Assembly: GCF_036699995.1 (NCBI RefSeq)
Contig: NZ_CP144906.1
Span: forward strand, 4,909,001-4,973,000
Origin: Clostridium beijerinckii
Lineage (GTDB): Bacteria > Bacillota > Clostridia > Clostridiales > Clostridiaceae
Length of the DNA stretch: 64,000 nucleotides
Reading direction: 5' to 3'
Shown here: positions 28,218 through 37,005 of the stretch, in pieces
Layout: the number at the start of each line of letters is the position of its first letter
How positions within the stretch are numbered: the first letter of the stretch is position 1
Translations under genes and position numbers: made by a program
The notes under the pieces: model-generated
Databases searched by the model: none
What the model was told of the DNA's origin: nothing
Seen by the model: the letters and a program-made list of their open reading frames with translations, nothing else

Positions 28218-29546
28218 TTATGCCTGAATATTATCACCATGTTGAGCTGCCAATTCATTTTTTAAGTTTATACTATCTTGTCTCTTAAAGAATGGAAGGT
28301 AAACAAAGAATGACATTGCTAATACTAATAACTGTAATATTGCTGTTCTAACTCCACCTGTCAAAAGTCCTGATATTGGTGCTGGAGTTGTCCATGGAAC
28401 CATTACCCCACCAAATGGTGGAACTATTCCTGTTGCTATTGCAAAATAAAGTATTGTGCCTGATAGCATTGGAGTAATTATAAATGGAATTGCCATAAAT
28501 GGATTCATTACTATTGGTGTTCCAAATGTAATTGGTTCATTTATATTAAATATTCCTGGTACTATTGCGAGTTTTCCTAGTTGTTTGCATTGTGCTGATT
28601 TTGCAAAAAATAACATACATATTACTAAACCTATTGTCATACCAGATCCTGTTACTGTCATAAATTGATCAAGAAATTGCTGTGTTACTATATGCGCTCC
28701 ATTTGGTATTGTTAATTCTTTTCCACTTGTAACTATAGCTGCATTATCTAAGGTATTTGATTGTAATATCCCTGACATTACACCGCTTACTATTGTTGCT
28801 CCATGAACACCAAACCACCATAAGAATGGAATTAAAAATCCCATGACTAAAACTCCACCTAATGAGTCTGTCATACCTTGTAATGGTGTTTGAAGTACTT
28901 TATATATCCATTCAATAAATGTTGTTTGTAATCCCCATTTAAATATCATATAAACTATTGTTGCTCCAAGCACTATAACTGCTGCTGGTATTAATGCTGC
29001 AAACGAATTCACAACTCCCTGTGGTACGCCATCAGGCATCTTTATTGTAATCTTATTTGCCATAAACCATGAATAAACCGCTCCAACTATTAATCCTATT
29101 ATAATTGCTGTAACCATTCCCTTTCCACCACACCATGCTGTTGGTATGACATCACCTACTGTTTCTCCACTTTTAGTAGTTACTGAAGAGCTAGTTGTTA
29201 ATATAAATACTACAAATGATATTATTCCTGCTGATAAAGGTTCATGACCTTCATTTTTAGCATAAGTATATGCTATTCCTATTGTTGCAACAAGTGCTAT
29301 CATGTTAAAAGTTGCCCCATTTGCTTTAAACAGCGGGTCAGTCCATCCTGCACCTAATGTAACATTTAGCCAATCATTTAACGGTTGGTATGGCAATTGC
29401 GCTAGCAATAAAAATACCGATCCTACCAAAGTTAATGGTAAAGTGAATAAAATACCGTCTTTTAATGCAACAACTCCCTTTAAACCAACAAACTTCATAA
29501 CTATTGGCAATACTTTTTCGTTTAAAGTTGTCCCAGATGATGACAT
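28218..29546 (-). CDS. PTS lactose/cellobiose-family IIC component (cassette 1)
   Basis: The membrane channel of a phosphotransferase system, taking up and phosphorylating a beta-glucoside or related disaccharide. The 442-aa protein has about ten hydrophobic segments and family landmarks: FVGLKGVVALKDGILFTLPL, WWFGVHGATIVSG, FNINEPITFGTPIVMNP with the conserved NEP, and FGGVMVPWTTPAPISG. It is closely related to the IIC at 31302-32642. Last gene of cassette IIA-IIB-IIC, 87 bases after IIB. AAGGAGG precedes the ATG. Exact sugar unknown; the GH1 6-phospho-beta-glucosidase nearby favours cellobiose-type sugars. Confidence 0.9.
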   Translation of the reverse strand: MSSSGTTLNEKVLPIVMKFVGLKGVVALKDGILFTLPLTLVGSVFLLLAQLPYQPLNDWLNVTLGAGWTDPLFKANGATFNMIALVATIGIAYTYAKNEGHEPLSAGIISFVVFILTTSSSVTTKSGETVGDVIPTAWCGGKGMVTAIIIGLIVGAVYSWFMANKITIKMPDGVPQGVVNSFAALIPAAVIVLGATIVYMIFKWGLQTTFIEWIYKVLQTPLQGMTDSLGGVLVMGFLIPFLWWFGVHGATIVSGVMSGILQSNTLDNAAIVTSGKELTIPNGAHIVTQQFLDQFMTVTGSGMTIGLVICMLFFAKSAQCKQLGKLAIVPGIFNINEPITFGTPIVMNPFMAIPFIITPMLSGTILYFAIATGIVPPFGGVMVPWTTPAPISGLLTGGVRTAILQLLVLAMSFFVYLPFFKRQDSINLKNELAAQHGDNIQA

Positions 29547-29633
29547 AATAATTCCTCCTTAAAAATTAATAAATATAAATTAACAAGGTCTATTAGATAA
29601 TTTATAAAAAATGATATTGTAAAAACTTTTTAA

Positions 29634-29942
29634 CTATTTTCCTGCTAGCTTTAAGGCAAAGTCTAAAACTTTTTGCCCATTCATCATTCCATAGTCAACC
29701 ATTGGTATAACATCCACAGGTATTCCTTTAGGTTCGCATATCCTTTTTGCTTTGTTTAATGTATATCCAACTTGCGGACCCAATAATGCAACATCAACTC
29801 CCTCTATATTTTTATCCATTTGACTTTCTGGAAAAGCTTCAATATCTACATCTATCCCCTTATTCTTAGCTGCCTCCTTCATTTTGTTTACTAAAAGACT
29901 TGTTGACATTCCTGCTGCGCAAAATAATCTAATTATTACCAT
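29634..29942 (-). CDS. PTS lactose/cellobiose-family IIB component (cassette 1)
   Basis: A 102-aa soluble phosphocarrier that passes phosphate from IIA to the incoming sugar. The phosphorylated cysteine is Cys8 in IIRLFCAAGMSTSLLVNKM, the classical P-loop of this family; DVALLGPQVGYTL follows in the middle. It lies between IIA and IIC and has GGAGGAATGAACC upstream. It is strongly similar to the IIB at 32925-33236, showing that the two cassettes are duplicates. Confidence 0.93.
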   Translation of the reverse strand: MVIIRLFCAAGMSTSLLVNKMKEAAKNKGIDVDIEAFPESQMDKNIEGVDVALLGPQVGYTLNKAKRICEPKGIPVDVIPMVDYGMMNGQKVLDFALKLAGK

Positions 29943-30022
29943 GGTTCATTCCTCCTGAAATATAAATTTATTTATATAAACTTTGAATAAATGTACTTAT
30001 GAAATTTTAATCTCTTTGTTAA

Positions 30023-30343
30023 TTATTTAACCAATGTATTTACCACTTTTCTTAGTTCGATTATTTGTTCAATTAAGTTTTTCTCTGTTATTGCTGTCAT
30101 TAGATGATCTTGTGCATGCACAAACAAAACTGACATGTCAATCTTTTCACCATTTGCTTCTTTATGAAGGAACATTGTTTGCCCATCATGTGCTTTTGCT
30201 AATGCATCATTTGCTAATTGCATTTCCTTATCAGCTTCTTCGTATTTTCCTTCATTTACATTGTTAAGTGCCATATACGCATGATTTTTACAATCTCCAG
30301 CGTTTATTATAATGTTCATGATTGCCATTTCTAACTCTTCCAC
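30023..30343 (-). CDS. PTS lactose/cellobiose-family IIA component (cassette 1)
   Basis: A 106-aa helical phosphocarrier accepting phosphate from HPr. The active-site region is VLFVHAQDHLMT (His76, His80). I choose the GTG at 30343: it has GGGGGAG six bases upstream and aligns with the first residue of the 106-aa paralogue at 33388-33708. An in-frame ATG 15 bases upstream would overlap the ribosome binding site. First gene of the cassette, preceded at 30401-30416 by a sigma-54 promoter, so it should need the LevR-type activator encoded at 34262-36949. Confidence 0.92.
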   Translation of the reverse strand: MEELEMAIMNIIINAGDCKNHAYMALNNVNEGKYEEADKEMQLANDALAKAHDGQTMFLHKEANGEKIDMSVLFVHAQDHLMTAITEKNLIEQIIELRKVVNTLVK

Positions 30344-30400
30344 TCTACACTCCCCCATTCAATGTCTTTTAGAATATTTTTCCTTTTATCCTATTGCATA

Positions 30401-30416
30401 GCATAAATTGTGCCAA
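30401..30416 (-). promoter_or_regulatory. Sigma-54 promoter of PTS cassette 1
   Basis: The minus strand reads TTGGCACAATTTATGC. GG and GC are separated by ten bases, as required for -24/-12 elements; the -24 half is perfect and the -12 half reads ATGC instead of TTGC. It lies 58 bases upstream of the IIA start. Confidence 0.82.
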
Positions 30417-30616
30417 ACACTATTCTGCTTTTTAGTAGACATTATTTTAAACATATTAATATTATCTATATTAATCTTAACCCTAGATTTTCAAAAACGT
30501 TTACAAGAAATTTTATGCATTCAAATTATGATTAACATTTTATATGTTTACTTAATATAATCAATATCTAATATAAGAGTTTGATTATTCTTATTAGAGT
30601 TTTGGTAACATTGTCC

Positions 30617-30661
30617 AGTGTTTAGATGAAAGTATATAATTGTGATTAGTGTTTGAACACT
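30617..30661 (-). promoter_or_regulatory. Candidate activator site upstream of PTS cassette 1
   Basis: AGTGTTT (30617-30623) is followed by AGTGTTTGAACACT (30648-30661), an inverted repeat with a 2-base centre. The same AGTGTTT motif recurs upstream of cassette 2 (34072, 34092, and inverted at 34121). The position, about 200-250 bases above a sigma-54 promoter, suits an enhancer-binding activator. The rest of the 477-bp gap (30344-30820) shows no gene. Confidence 0.55.
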
Positions 30662-30749
30662 TCCAAGAACTGTTTAATCACTAAATTTATTTTAATTATC
30701 AAAAAATAATTTCACCAACTCGAAATTAAGCAAATTATATAGAACTAAT

Positions 30750-30785
30750 AAAAAGCATCTTCTTAACTATAAGAAAATGCTTTTT
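30750..30785 (-). terminator. Terminator of the 74-aa gene
   Basis: AAAAAGCATCTTCTTA (30750-30765) pairs with TAAGAAAATGCTTTTT (30770-30785) with one mismatch. A-runs and T-runs flank it, 35 bases after the stop at 30821. Confidence 0.85.
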
Positions 30786-30820
30786 ATCTACAATATAAAT
30801 AATTAAACTATATCTAATTT

Positions 30821-31045
30821 TTATTGTACACTAACTCCAAAATATAATACTTTTCCAAGTTCAGTATCTTTTATTGATTGTTTTGCAATTGCAGCCGCAT
30901 TTTGTTGATCACTAAGGCTGCACTCAAAAAGTATCTTAATCCCTTCTTTTCTAACAAATTTAAATACTTTCTCATTCTCAACTTCAATATTTTCTACTAT
31001 ATTTATTATATCGTCTTGTCTTAATGCACAGTTTATTAATATCAT
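30821..31045 (-). CDS. Unrecognised 74-aa protein between PTS cassettes
   Basis: I do not recognise this family. The 74-aa protein (start MILINCALRQDDIINIVENI, end VLYFGVSVQ) has no membrane segment or signal peptide. It alternates beta strands and helices, with one lysine/glutamate-rich strand and a predicted helix SDQQNAAAIAKQSI. The start is supported by GGAGTGAGG seven bases upstream, the codon use fits the neighbours, and it has its own terminator, so I take it as a real gene. It lies after the IIC of cassette 2 on the same strand, separated by a long hairpin, and may be read through from that operon. A small PTS-associated regulator is only a guess. Confidence 0.65.
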   Translation of the reverse strand: MILINCALRQDDIINIVENIEVENEKVFKFVRKEGIKILFECSLSDQQNAAAIAKQSIKDTELGKVLYFGVSVQ

Positions 31046-31172
31046 CTTTCTACCTCACTCCTATTTAATCTTTTGAAAAAATAACTTTATCTTAATTTGA
31101 TTTTTAGTAATTCTTTCTTATACTTTGATTATTAACATATTATATCATTTATTTTTCAAAGTTATACTGAGT

Positions 31173-31256
31173 AAACTCTAACATTTCAATTATTCTCTCA
31201 TTGTGTTTCTGCTACTGCAGAAATCATAATTTCAATAATTAAAAATGTTAGAGTTT
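31173..31256. other. Long hairpin between PTS cassette 2 and the 74-aa gene
   Basis: AAACTCTAACATTT (31173-31186) is perfectly complementary to 31243-31256. Inside, CAATTATT and AATAATT, and TTCTGC and GCAGAA, can extend the stem. There is no clear T-run on the minus strand, so it may be a partial terminator or mRNA-stabilising structure after the IIC gene. Confidence 0.55.
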
Positions 31257-31301
31257 TTAGATTTATTTTAAATTGTTAATAATAGGGCTAATTAATTTGA
31301 T

Positions 31302-32642
31302 TTACGCTTGAGCGCTATTTTCGTGTTTTTGTGCTGCTAATTCATCAGCATATGACATAGCATCAACTTTCTTAAAGAATGGGAAGTATATTGCCATTCC
31401 AACAAGTAGGAATACTAATTGAGCTATAGCATAACTAGGACCACCAATTATTAATCCTGAGAATACAGCTGGAACTGTCCAAGGTGGTAATGCTCCACCC
31501 ATTGGTGCAAGTATTCCTGTTGCAATTGCAAAATAAAGTAATATTGCATTTACTACTGGAGTAAGTATGAATGGTACACCCATTATTGGGTTCATTACTA
31601 CTGGAGTACCAAATAATACAGGTTCATTAATATTAAATAAGTTAGCTGGAAGTGCTAATCTACCTAATTGTTTATATTGAGCAGATTTTGCAAGTACTAA
31701 TAATAATATAGTAAATCCAAGTGTTTGACCACTACCTGCTAAGTTAATGAAGTTATCATAGAATTGTTGAGTTACTATATGAGCTCCGTGAGCAAGATCT
31801 AAAGTCCCTGCTTCTTGTAATTTAGCATTAGCTGCAGTATTAGCAGTTAATAAAGCACCTACCATACCTGATACTGTCATACCTCCATGAATTCCGAAGA
31901 ACCATAAGAATGGAACAGCAAAAGCAATAAGTATAGCTCCTGGAAGTGAATCTGATGCAGCTTGTAATGGTGTTTGAACAACTTTATATATAATTTCTAC
32001 AAAAGAAGTATTGAATCCAAACTTACATACCGCATATACAACAGTTGCACCTATAAATATAACTGTAGCTGGAATTAATGCTGAGAATGCATTAACAACA
32101 CCTTGAGGTACACCTTCTGGCATCTTGATTGTAATATTTTTCTTTACCATTGCGCAATAAACAAATGAAACAACTAAACTTACAATAATTGCAGTAATCA
32201 TACCTGATCCACCAGTCCAGTCTTGTGGAATAACTCCACCAACTTGAATTGGAGTTGCATCAGATGTAGCTTTAAACATAACAAAATCATTTGTTACAGT
32301 TAAGAATACACTTAAAGCAATTACTGCTGGTGAAAAAGGTTCAAGACCTTCATTTTTACAGTATACATAAGTCATACCTATAACAGCTACCACTGCCATA
32401 ATACCCATTGTTGAATGCTGTAATTTAAATAATGGATCATTCCAACCTGGTCCAAAAGCGCTAGCCATACCATCTGTAAATGCTTTTACTGGGAAGCAAG
32501 CAATTAATAAGAATATAGATCCAACAATATTTAATGGTAAAGTAAATAACATACCATCTTTTAATGCTTGAACACCTTTAAGATTAACGAATTTCATTAC
32601 CGCTGGCACTACTTTTTCGTTCAGTGTTTGATTGAGTGACAT
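31302..32642 (-). CDS. PTS lactose/cellobiose-family IIC component (cassette 2)
   Basis: A 446-aa membrane permease with about ten hydrophobic segments. Landmarks: VNLKGVQALKDGMLFTLPL, LWFFGIHGGMTVSGMVG, LFNINEPVLFGTPVVMNP with NEP, and GGALPPWTVPAVFSG. It is clearly paralogous to the IIC at 28218-29546 but diverged, so the two systems may differ in sugar preference. AGGGGGAAATTTATT precedes the ATG. It is 282 bases downstream of IIB, an unusually long gap that contains a strong hairpin, so IIC expression may be tuned separately. Confidence 0.9.
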   Translation of the reverse strand: MSLNQTLNEKVVPAVMKFVNLKGVQALKDGMLFTLPLNIVGSIFLLIACFPVKAFTDGMASAFGPGWNDPLFKLQHSTMGIMAVVAVIGMTYVYCKNEGLEPFSPAVIALSVFLTVTNDFVMFKATSDATPIQVGGVIPQDWTGGSGMITAIIVSLVVSFVYCAMVKKNITIKMPEGVPQGVVNAFSALIPATVIFIGATVVYAVCKFGFNTSFVEIIYKVVQTPLQAASDSLPGAILIAFAVPFLWFFGIHGGMTVSGMVGALLTANTAANAKLQEAGTLDLAHGAHIVTQQFYDNFINLAGSGQTLGFTILLLVLAKSAQYKQLGRLALPANLFNINEPVLFGTPVVMNPIMGVPFILTPVVNAILLYFAIATGILAPMGGALPPWTVPAVFSGLIIGGPSYAIAQLVFLLVGMAIYFPFFKKVDAMSYADELAAQKHENSAQA

Positions 32643-32824
32643 AATAAATTTCCCCCTTATAACTAAATTGTGATTATAATATGAATAATTACAAATAAAA
32701 ATTTGCTATTATTACTTATAAACTTACATATTTATTTTGATTTTCCTATAATTGTTGTTAAAGGTTTTCTTTCCTCATATAACATATGAATATAAGTTAA
32801 TCGATTAGATATATCTTTATATGT

Positions 32825-32864
32825 GCATTTGTATTTTTACTTAATCATGTAAAACTACAAATGC
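32825..32864. other. Hairpin in the IIB-IIC gap of PTS cassette 2
   Basis: GCATTTGTATTTTTAC (32825-32840) pairs with GTAAAACTACAAATGC (32849-32864) with one mismatch and an 8-base loop. There is no terminator T-run on the minus strand. It may protect or process the IIA-IIB mRNA. Confidence 0.5.
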
Positions 32865-32924
32865 TGTTTATTTTTGCAAATTATTTCTTATTGGTTAAGT
32901 TTATAAAAATAATTAATTTTTCAA

Positions 32925-33236
32925 TTATTTATTTTTTGCAAGATTTAATGCTAGATCTAAAACTTTAGCTCCATTCATCATTCCATAATCAACCATTGGT
33001 ATTACTTCTACTGGAATGCCATGTGGTTCACAAAGTTTCTTTGCTTTTCCTAAAGTATATCCTACTTGTGGCCCAAGTAATGCAACATCCATACTATCTA
33101 AATGTCTATCCATTTGAGATTCTGGAAATGCTATAATTTCTGCATCAACACCTTTAGCTTTAGCTGCCTCCTTCATCTTATTAACTAAAACACTTGTTGA
33201 CATTCCTGATGCACAGAATAATTTGATTGTAACCAT
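32925..33236 (-). CDS. PTS lactose/cellobiose-family IIB component (cassette 2)
   Basis: A 103-aa phosphocarrier with phosphorylated Cys8 in TIKLFCASGMSTSVLVNKM and the DVALLGPQVGYTLGKAKKLC core. It is similar over its length to the IIB of cassette 1. AGGAGGAAGAAAT precedes the ATG. Middle gene of the cassette, 151 bases after IIA. Confidence 0.93.
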   Translation of the reverse strand: MVTIKLFCASGMSTSVLVNKMKEAAKAKGVDAEIIAFPESQMDRHLDSMDVALLGPQVGYTLGKAKKLCEPHGIPVEVIPMVDYGMMNGAKVLDLALNLAKNK

Positions 33237-33387
33237 ATTTCTTCCTCCTTGATTTAACTTTTATAAATTTTAATATGTTCTATACCTTTATATAGTTTTG
33301 TGTTAATTTTAAAGTTACTTGCGAATTTTATTTTTATAGTATTTACAAAATATAGCTTGTCTATTTACTTTTCCAAGCTTCAATTTT

Positions 33388-33708
33388 TTATTTTACTAAA
33401 GTGTTTACAATTTTTCTTAATTCTATAATTTGTTCAATAAGATTCTTTTCTGATATAGATGTCATTAAATGATCTTGTGCATGAACAAATAAAACTGATA
33501 ACTCTACTTTTTCTCCAGAAGCTTCTTTTTGAAGCATTTCTGTTTGTGCATCATGCGCTTTTCCTAACGCATCATTTGCTAGTTGCATTTCATTTTCAGC
33601 TTCTTCATACTTACCTTCGTTTACTAAACTAAGAGCCATATAAGCATGATTTTTACAATCTCCTGCATTGATTATAATATTCATTATTGCCATTTCTAAT
33701 TGATCCAT
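33388..33708 (-). CDS. PTS lactose/cellobiose-family IIA component (cassette 2)
   Basis: A 106-aa phosphocarrier with the active-site segment VLFVHAQDHLMT (His76 region) and the family opening EMAIMNIIINAGDCKNHAYMAL. First gene of the cassette, preceded by GGAGGAGGAG and, 158 bases upstream, by a perfect sigma-54 promoter. It is divergent from the activator gene at 34262-36949, a typical arrangement for the regulator and its main target. Confidence 0.94.
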   Translation of the reverse strand: MDQLEMAIMNIIINAGDCKNHAYMALSLVNEGKYEEAENEMQLANDALGKAHDAQTEMLQKEASGEKVELSVLFVHAQDHLMTSISEKNLIEQIIELRKIVNTLVK

Positions 33709-33865
33709 TTGTACTCCTCCTCCAATTTATCCAATAGATAGTATCCGTAATATAGTTAACGGCTACATACTTCTGGATAAGTTAAACTAAAATTCAGAAG
33801 ATATATTAAACTCCCACTGAATAAAGTTTTACTTGATGCTTTATTGCTTCATGCCAATATATATA

Positions 33866-33881
33866 GCAATACCTGTGCCAA
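33866..33881 (-). promoter_or_regulatory. Sigma-54 promoter of PTS cassette 2
   Basis: The minus strand reads TTGGCACAGGTATTGC, an exact match to the TTGGCAC-N5-TTGC consensus with correct GG-GC spacing. Transcription would start near 33855, leaving a leader of about 145 bases before IIA. Confidence 0.9.
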
Positions 33882-34052
33882 ACACTATTAAATATTTAAA
33901 TTTTTTTCTAATTTTTTTGCTGTTTAAATTTTACATACTATCGGATCGTTCCTATATATCAACACTTATAATAAAAATAGACAATATAATTTTACACAAA
34001 AGTTATATCATTTTTATAATAAAAGTTATATATTTTATTTATTTTATGATAT

Positions 34053-34127
34053 GTGTTTACTTAATACACTTAGTGTTTTATAATTATATATAGTGTTTGA
34101 TTAATTTTAAAACTGTATGTAAACACT
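34053..34127. promoter_or_regulatory. Candidate activator sites between PTS cassette 2 and its regulator
   Basis: AGTGTTT occurs at 34072-34078 and 34092-34098 and inverted (AAACACT) at 34121-34127, with a related GTGTTTAC at 34053. They lie about 170-260 bases above the cassette 2 sigma-54 promoter, a normal enhancer distance, and 135-210 bases before the activator start. The 553-bp gap (33709-34261) has no real gene. Confidence 0.55.
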
Positions 34128-34261
34128 AAATAAACAATGTTTGATAATAAATAATTTTACTATAATAGTCTACTTACTATAGTGTTTTCAGCATAGTGTA
34201 TGAAAATGCTTAATCTATTTATAGTAGCTATAATATTTTTAGTTATATAGGAGGACATATA

Positions 34262-36949
34262 ATGGCTAAAAAAGATTTGATTTACCAAAAACTTCTCCAG
34301 CTAAATTCTCCAGATGGAATAGATACTAAAACACTAGCGCCTCTAGTTAATATGACTAGAGCTAATTTAAGCCATGAACTAAATGAACTTTGTAAGGAAG
34401 GTAAATTGTATAAATCATCAGGTAGACCAGTATTATTTTTTCTTGCTGAAAATAAGATTCAAAGCAATGAATCTCAACTAGATTTGTTAGCTAAAAATAA
34501 TATTTCTCTTAAAGATTCTGTGGAACAGGCTAAAGCAGCTATACTATATCCACCTAAAGGTATGAATTGTTTAATATTAGGTAGTACTGGTGTAGGAAAG
34601 TCTATGTTCGCATCTCTTATGCACAATTATGCATTGGAAATGAAGGTAAAAACAGAAGATTCTCCTTTTATAGTGTTTAACTGTGCAGATTATACTAATA
34701 ACCCACAACTATTAACTTCTCAACTTTTTGGTGTAAAAAAAGGTGCGTATACTGGAGCTGAATCTGACAAAGTCGGATTAATAGAACAGGCTGATGGTGG
34801 TATTTTATTTTTAGATGAGATTCACAGATTGCCACCTGAAGGGCAGGAAGCTCTATTCATATTTTTAGATACAGGTACTTTTAGACGTATTGGGGATTCA
34901 GAAACCAGAAAATCAGATGTATTAATAATTTCAGCTACAACAGAAGACCCAAATTCTGCTTTATTAAACACATTTACAAGAAGAATTCCTCTTGTTATTA
35001 ATATTCCTTCTCTTAAAGAAAGAACTTTAGATGAAAGATTATTTTTAATTAAAAGTTTCTTCAAATATGAAAGTATCCGTTTAAATAAAGAGATTTATGT
35101 ATCTTTAAACTCTCTTAGAGCATTACTTTCTTATGATTGTCCTAATAATATAGGTCAGTTGAAAAGCGACGTTCAGCTACTTTGTGCAAAAGCATACTCT
35201 GAATACTTAACTAATATACGACGCGACGTAAGAATCCATAGTAAAATACTGCCTCCTTATATTAAAGAAGGTCTTTATAAAGAGAAAGAACATAGAGTTT
35301 TATGGAATAAACTTATGAGTGAAGAAATTGAATATTTCAGATTTAATGGTTCTAATGAAGATACAAACACTATATTTAATAATGGAGATAATACTATTTA
35401 CGATTTTATAGAAAGTAAACTTGAAAAGCTTAAGTCTCTAGAAATTTCAGATATTGATATTGAGAACATTCTTGAGAAAGATATAGCCAAACATTTCAAT
35501 AAAAATAACTCTGAAGTTTCCGAAGAAACAAGCAAACAAAACTTATTAACCATTATTGATGAAGATACATTAAAATGTATTGATAGTATAGTAAGTCATA
35601 TAACTCGAAAGCTTCCTGTAATTTTTGATAGTAATTTATATACGGCTTTTGCTCTGCATATAAACACATTAATTAATAGAATAAACAGCGACAAGATAAT
35701 AATAAACACTAATTTAAATAGAATAAAAGATCTTTATCCTTCTGAATTTGCTGTTGCACTAGAGATTAAGGAGATCATAGAAAACACTATTAATAAATCA
35801 ATTCCAATAGATGAAGCTGGATACTTAACATTATTCTTGATACCAGATAATACTTTTAACGATAAATCTCAAGATAAAGTAAAAGTTATCCTAATTGCTC
35901 ATGGTGAATCAACTGCAACTTCAATGGCTGATGTTTCTAACAGACTACTTGGAGAAAACTATATAATTCCAATAAACGCTCCAATAGATGTTGCTCCATC
36001 AAAAGTATTAGAAAGCCTTAAGATTGGTATTCAGGACAATCCAACTTCTGCTGGTTATCTCTTATTGGTAGATATGGGGTCTTTAACAACTTTTGCAGAT
36101 GTTATAAAAAAGGAATTTCAAGTAGACATTAAAGTGATATCTCTTGTTTCAACTTTACATGTTTTAGAAGCAGCACGAAAAGCATTAATTGGATCATCGC
36201 TAGACGAAATATATAATGATGTTCTTATGGTAAATTCTTATGTAGAAATACATAAAAATATAAGTAATCCTTCTAGCGATTCAGATAAAGTTTTAATAGT
36301 AACTGCCTGCTTAACTGGTGAGGGAGCTGCTATTGCAATTAAAAACTTCTTACTAAGTAATCTTAGATTAGACAAAGATTATTTTGAAGTCGTTTGTCTA
36401 AACTGCTTAGACAAAAAATACTTCAAGCAAAAAATAATTAATCTTCAAGAAAAAAATGAGGTACTTTTTATAGTTTCATCTTTTCCTGTAGATTCACCTA
36501 TAAAACAATATACAATGTACGAAGTATTTAACATGAATGTATTAAAAGAATTACAAAGTATAATTGATTCAAAATTAACTATGATTAATCTACCTAAAAT
36601 TATAAAGGAAAATATATATAATATAGATGGTGTTGAACTTTATAAAGATGTGACTCTATTTTTGAATATATTACAAGAGAAACTCTTAATTAAATTATCT
36701 GATGAAAATATGGTTGGCGTTATTCTCCATTTATCATTTGTAATAGGACGATTAAGAAATGAAGATAATCCGGCTGTTTATCCTCAAAAAGAGAAATATC
36801 TAGAAGAAAATATAAATCTATATAATATAATAAAAGAAAATTTAAACTTTATAACTAGCAAATATAAAGTAGAAATATCAGATGATGAAATATGCTATTT
36901 GATGAATCTTTTATCAAACTCAGCTCCTGAATTACAAAGTAAACTTTAA
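34262..36949 (+). CDS. LevR-type sigma-54 activator with PTS regulation domains
   Basis: An 895-aa enhancer-binding activator. Domains: N-terminal winged helix (1-60), AAA+ sigma-54 interaction domain (about 75-330) with Walker A GSTGVGKS (107-114), the sigma-54 contact loop GAYTGA (161-166, the common GAFTGA with Tyr) and Walker B GGILFLDEIH (179-188), PRD1 (about 440-530), an EIIA-mannose-like domain (about 540-660) with candidate phospho-His547 in LIAHGES, and PRD2 (about 790-890). Phosphorylation by HPr and EII components usually sets activity. AGGAGGACATATA precedes the ATG. It is divergent from PTS cassette 2, whose sigma-54 promoter it should activate, and probably also serves cassette 1. 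Confidence 0.94.
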   Translation: MAKKDLIYQKLLQLNSPDGIDTKTLAPLVNMTRANLSHELNELCKEGKLYKSSGRPVLFFLAENKIQSNESQLDLLAKNNISLKDSVEQAKAAILYPPKGMNCLILGSTGVGKSMFASLMHNYALEMKVKTEDSPFIVFNCADYTNNPQLLTSQLFGVKKGAYTGAESDKVGLIEQADGGILFLDEIHRLPPEGQEALFIFLDTGTFRRIGDSETRKSDVLIISATTEDPNSALLNTFTRRIPLVINIPSLKERTLDERLFLIKSFFKYESIRLNKEIYVSLNSLRALLSYDCPNNIGQLKSDVQLLCAKAYSEYLTNIRRDVRIHSKILPPYIKEGLYKEKEHRVLWNKLMSEEIEYFRFNGSNEDTNTIFNNGDNTIYDFIESKLEKLKSLEISDIDIENILEKDIAKHFNKNNSEVSEETSKQNLLTIIDEDTLKCIDSIVSHITRKLPVIFDSNLYTAFALHINTLINRINSDKIIINTNLNRIKDLYPSEFAVALEIKEIIENTINKSIPIDEAGYLTLFLIPDNTFNDKSQDKVKVILIAHGESTATSMADVSNRLLGENYIIPINAPIDVAPSKVLESLKIGIQDNPTSAGYLLLVDMGSLTTFADVIKKEFQVDIKVISLVSTLHVLEAARKALIGSSLDEIYNDVLMVNSYVEIHKNISNPSSDSDKVLIVTACLTGEGAAIAIKNFLLSNLRLDKDYFEVVCLNCLDKKYFKQKIINLQEKNEVLFIVSSFPVDSPIKQYTMYEVFNMNVLKELQSIIDSKLTMINLPKIIKENIYNIDGVELYKDVTLFLNILQEKLLIKLSDENMVGVILHLSFVIGRLRNEDNPAVYPQKEKYLEENINLYNIIKENLNFITSKYKVEISDDEICYLMNLLSNSAPELQSKL

Positions 36950-36956
36950 TAGCAAT

Positions 36957-36998
36957 ATATCCCTATAAAAGAATAAACACATTCTTTTATAGGGATAT
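36957..36998. terminator. Bidirectional terminator between the activator and rpiR-type genes
   Basis: ATATCCCTATAAAAGAAT (36957-36974) pairs perfectly with 36981-36998 around a 6-base loop. It lies directly between convergent genes, 7 bases after the activator stop. Confidence 0.88.
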
Positions 36999-37005
36999 TG
37001 AAGTT

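Noticed and set aside
33833..34093. 86-codon plus-strand ORF in the PTS-activator intergenic region
   Set aside because: No ribosome binding site, extreme Ile/Phe/Tyr bias from AT-rich DNA, and it overlaps the sigma-54 promoter.
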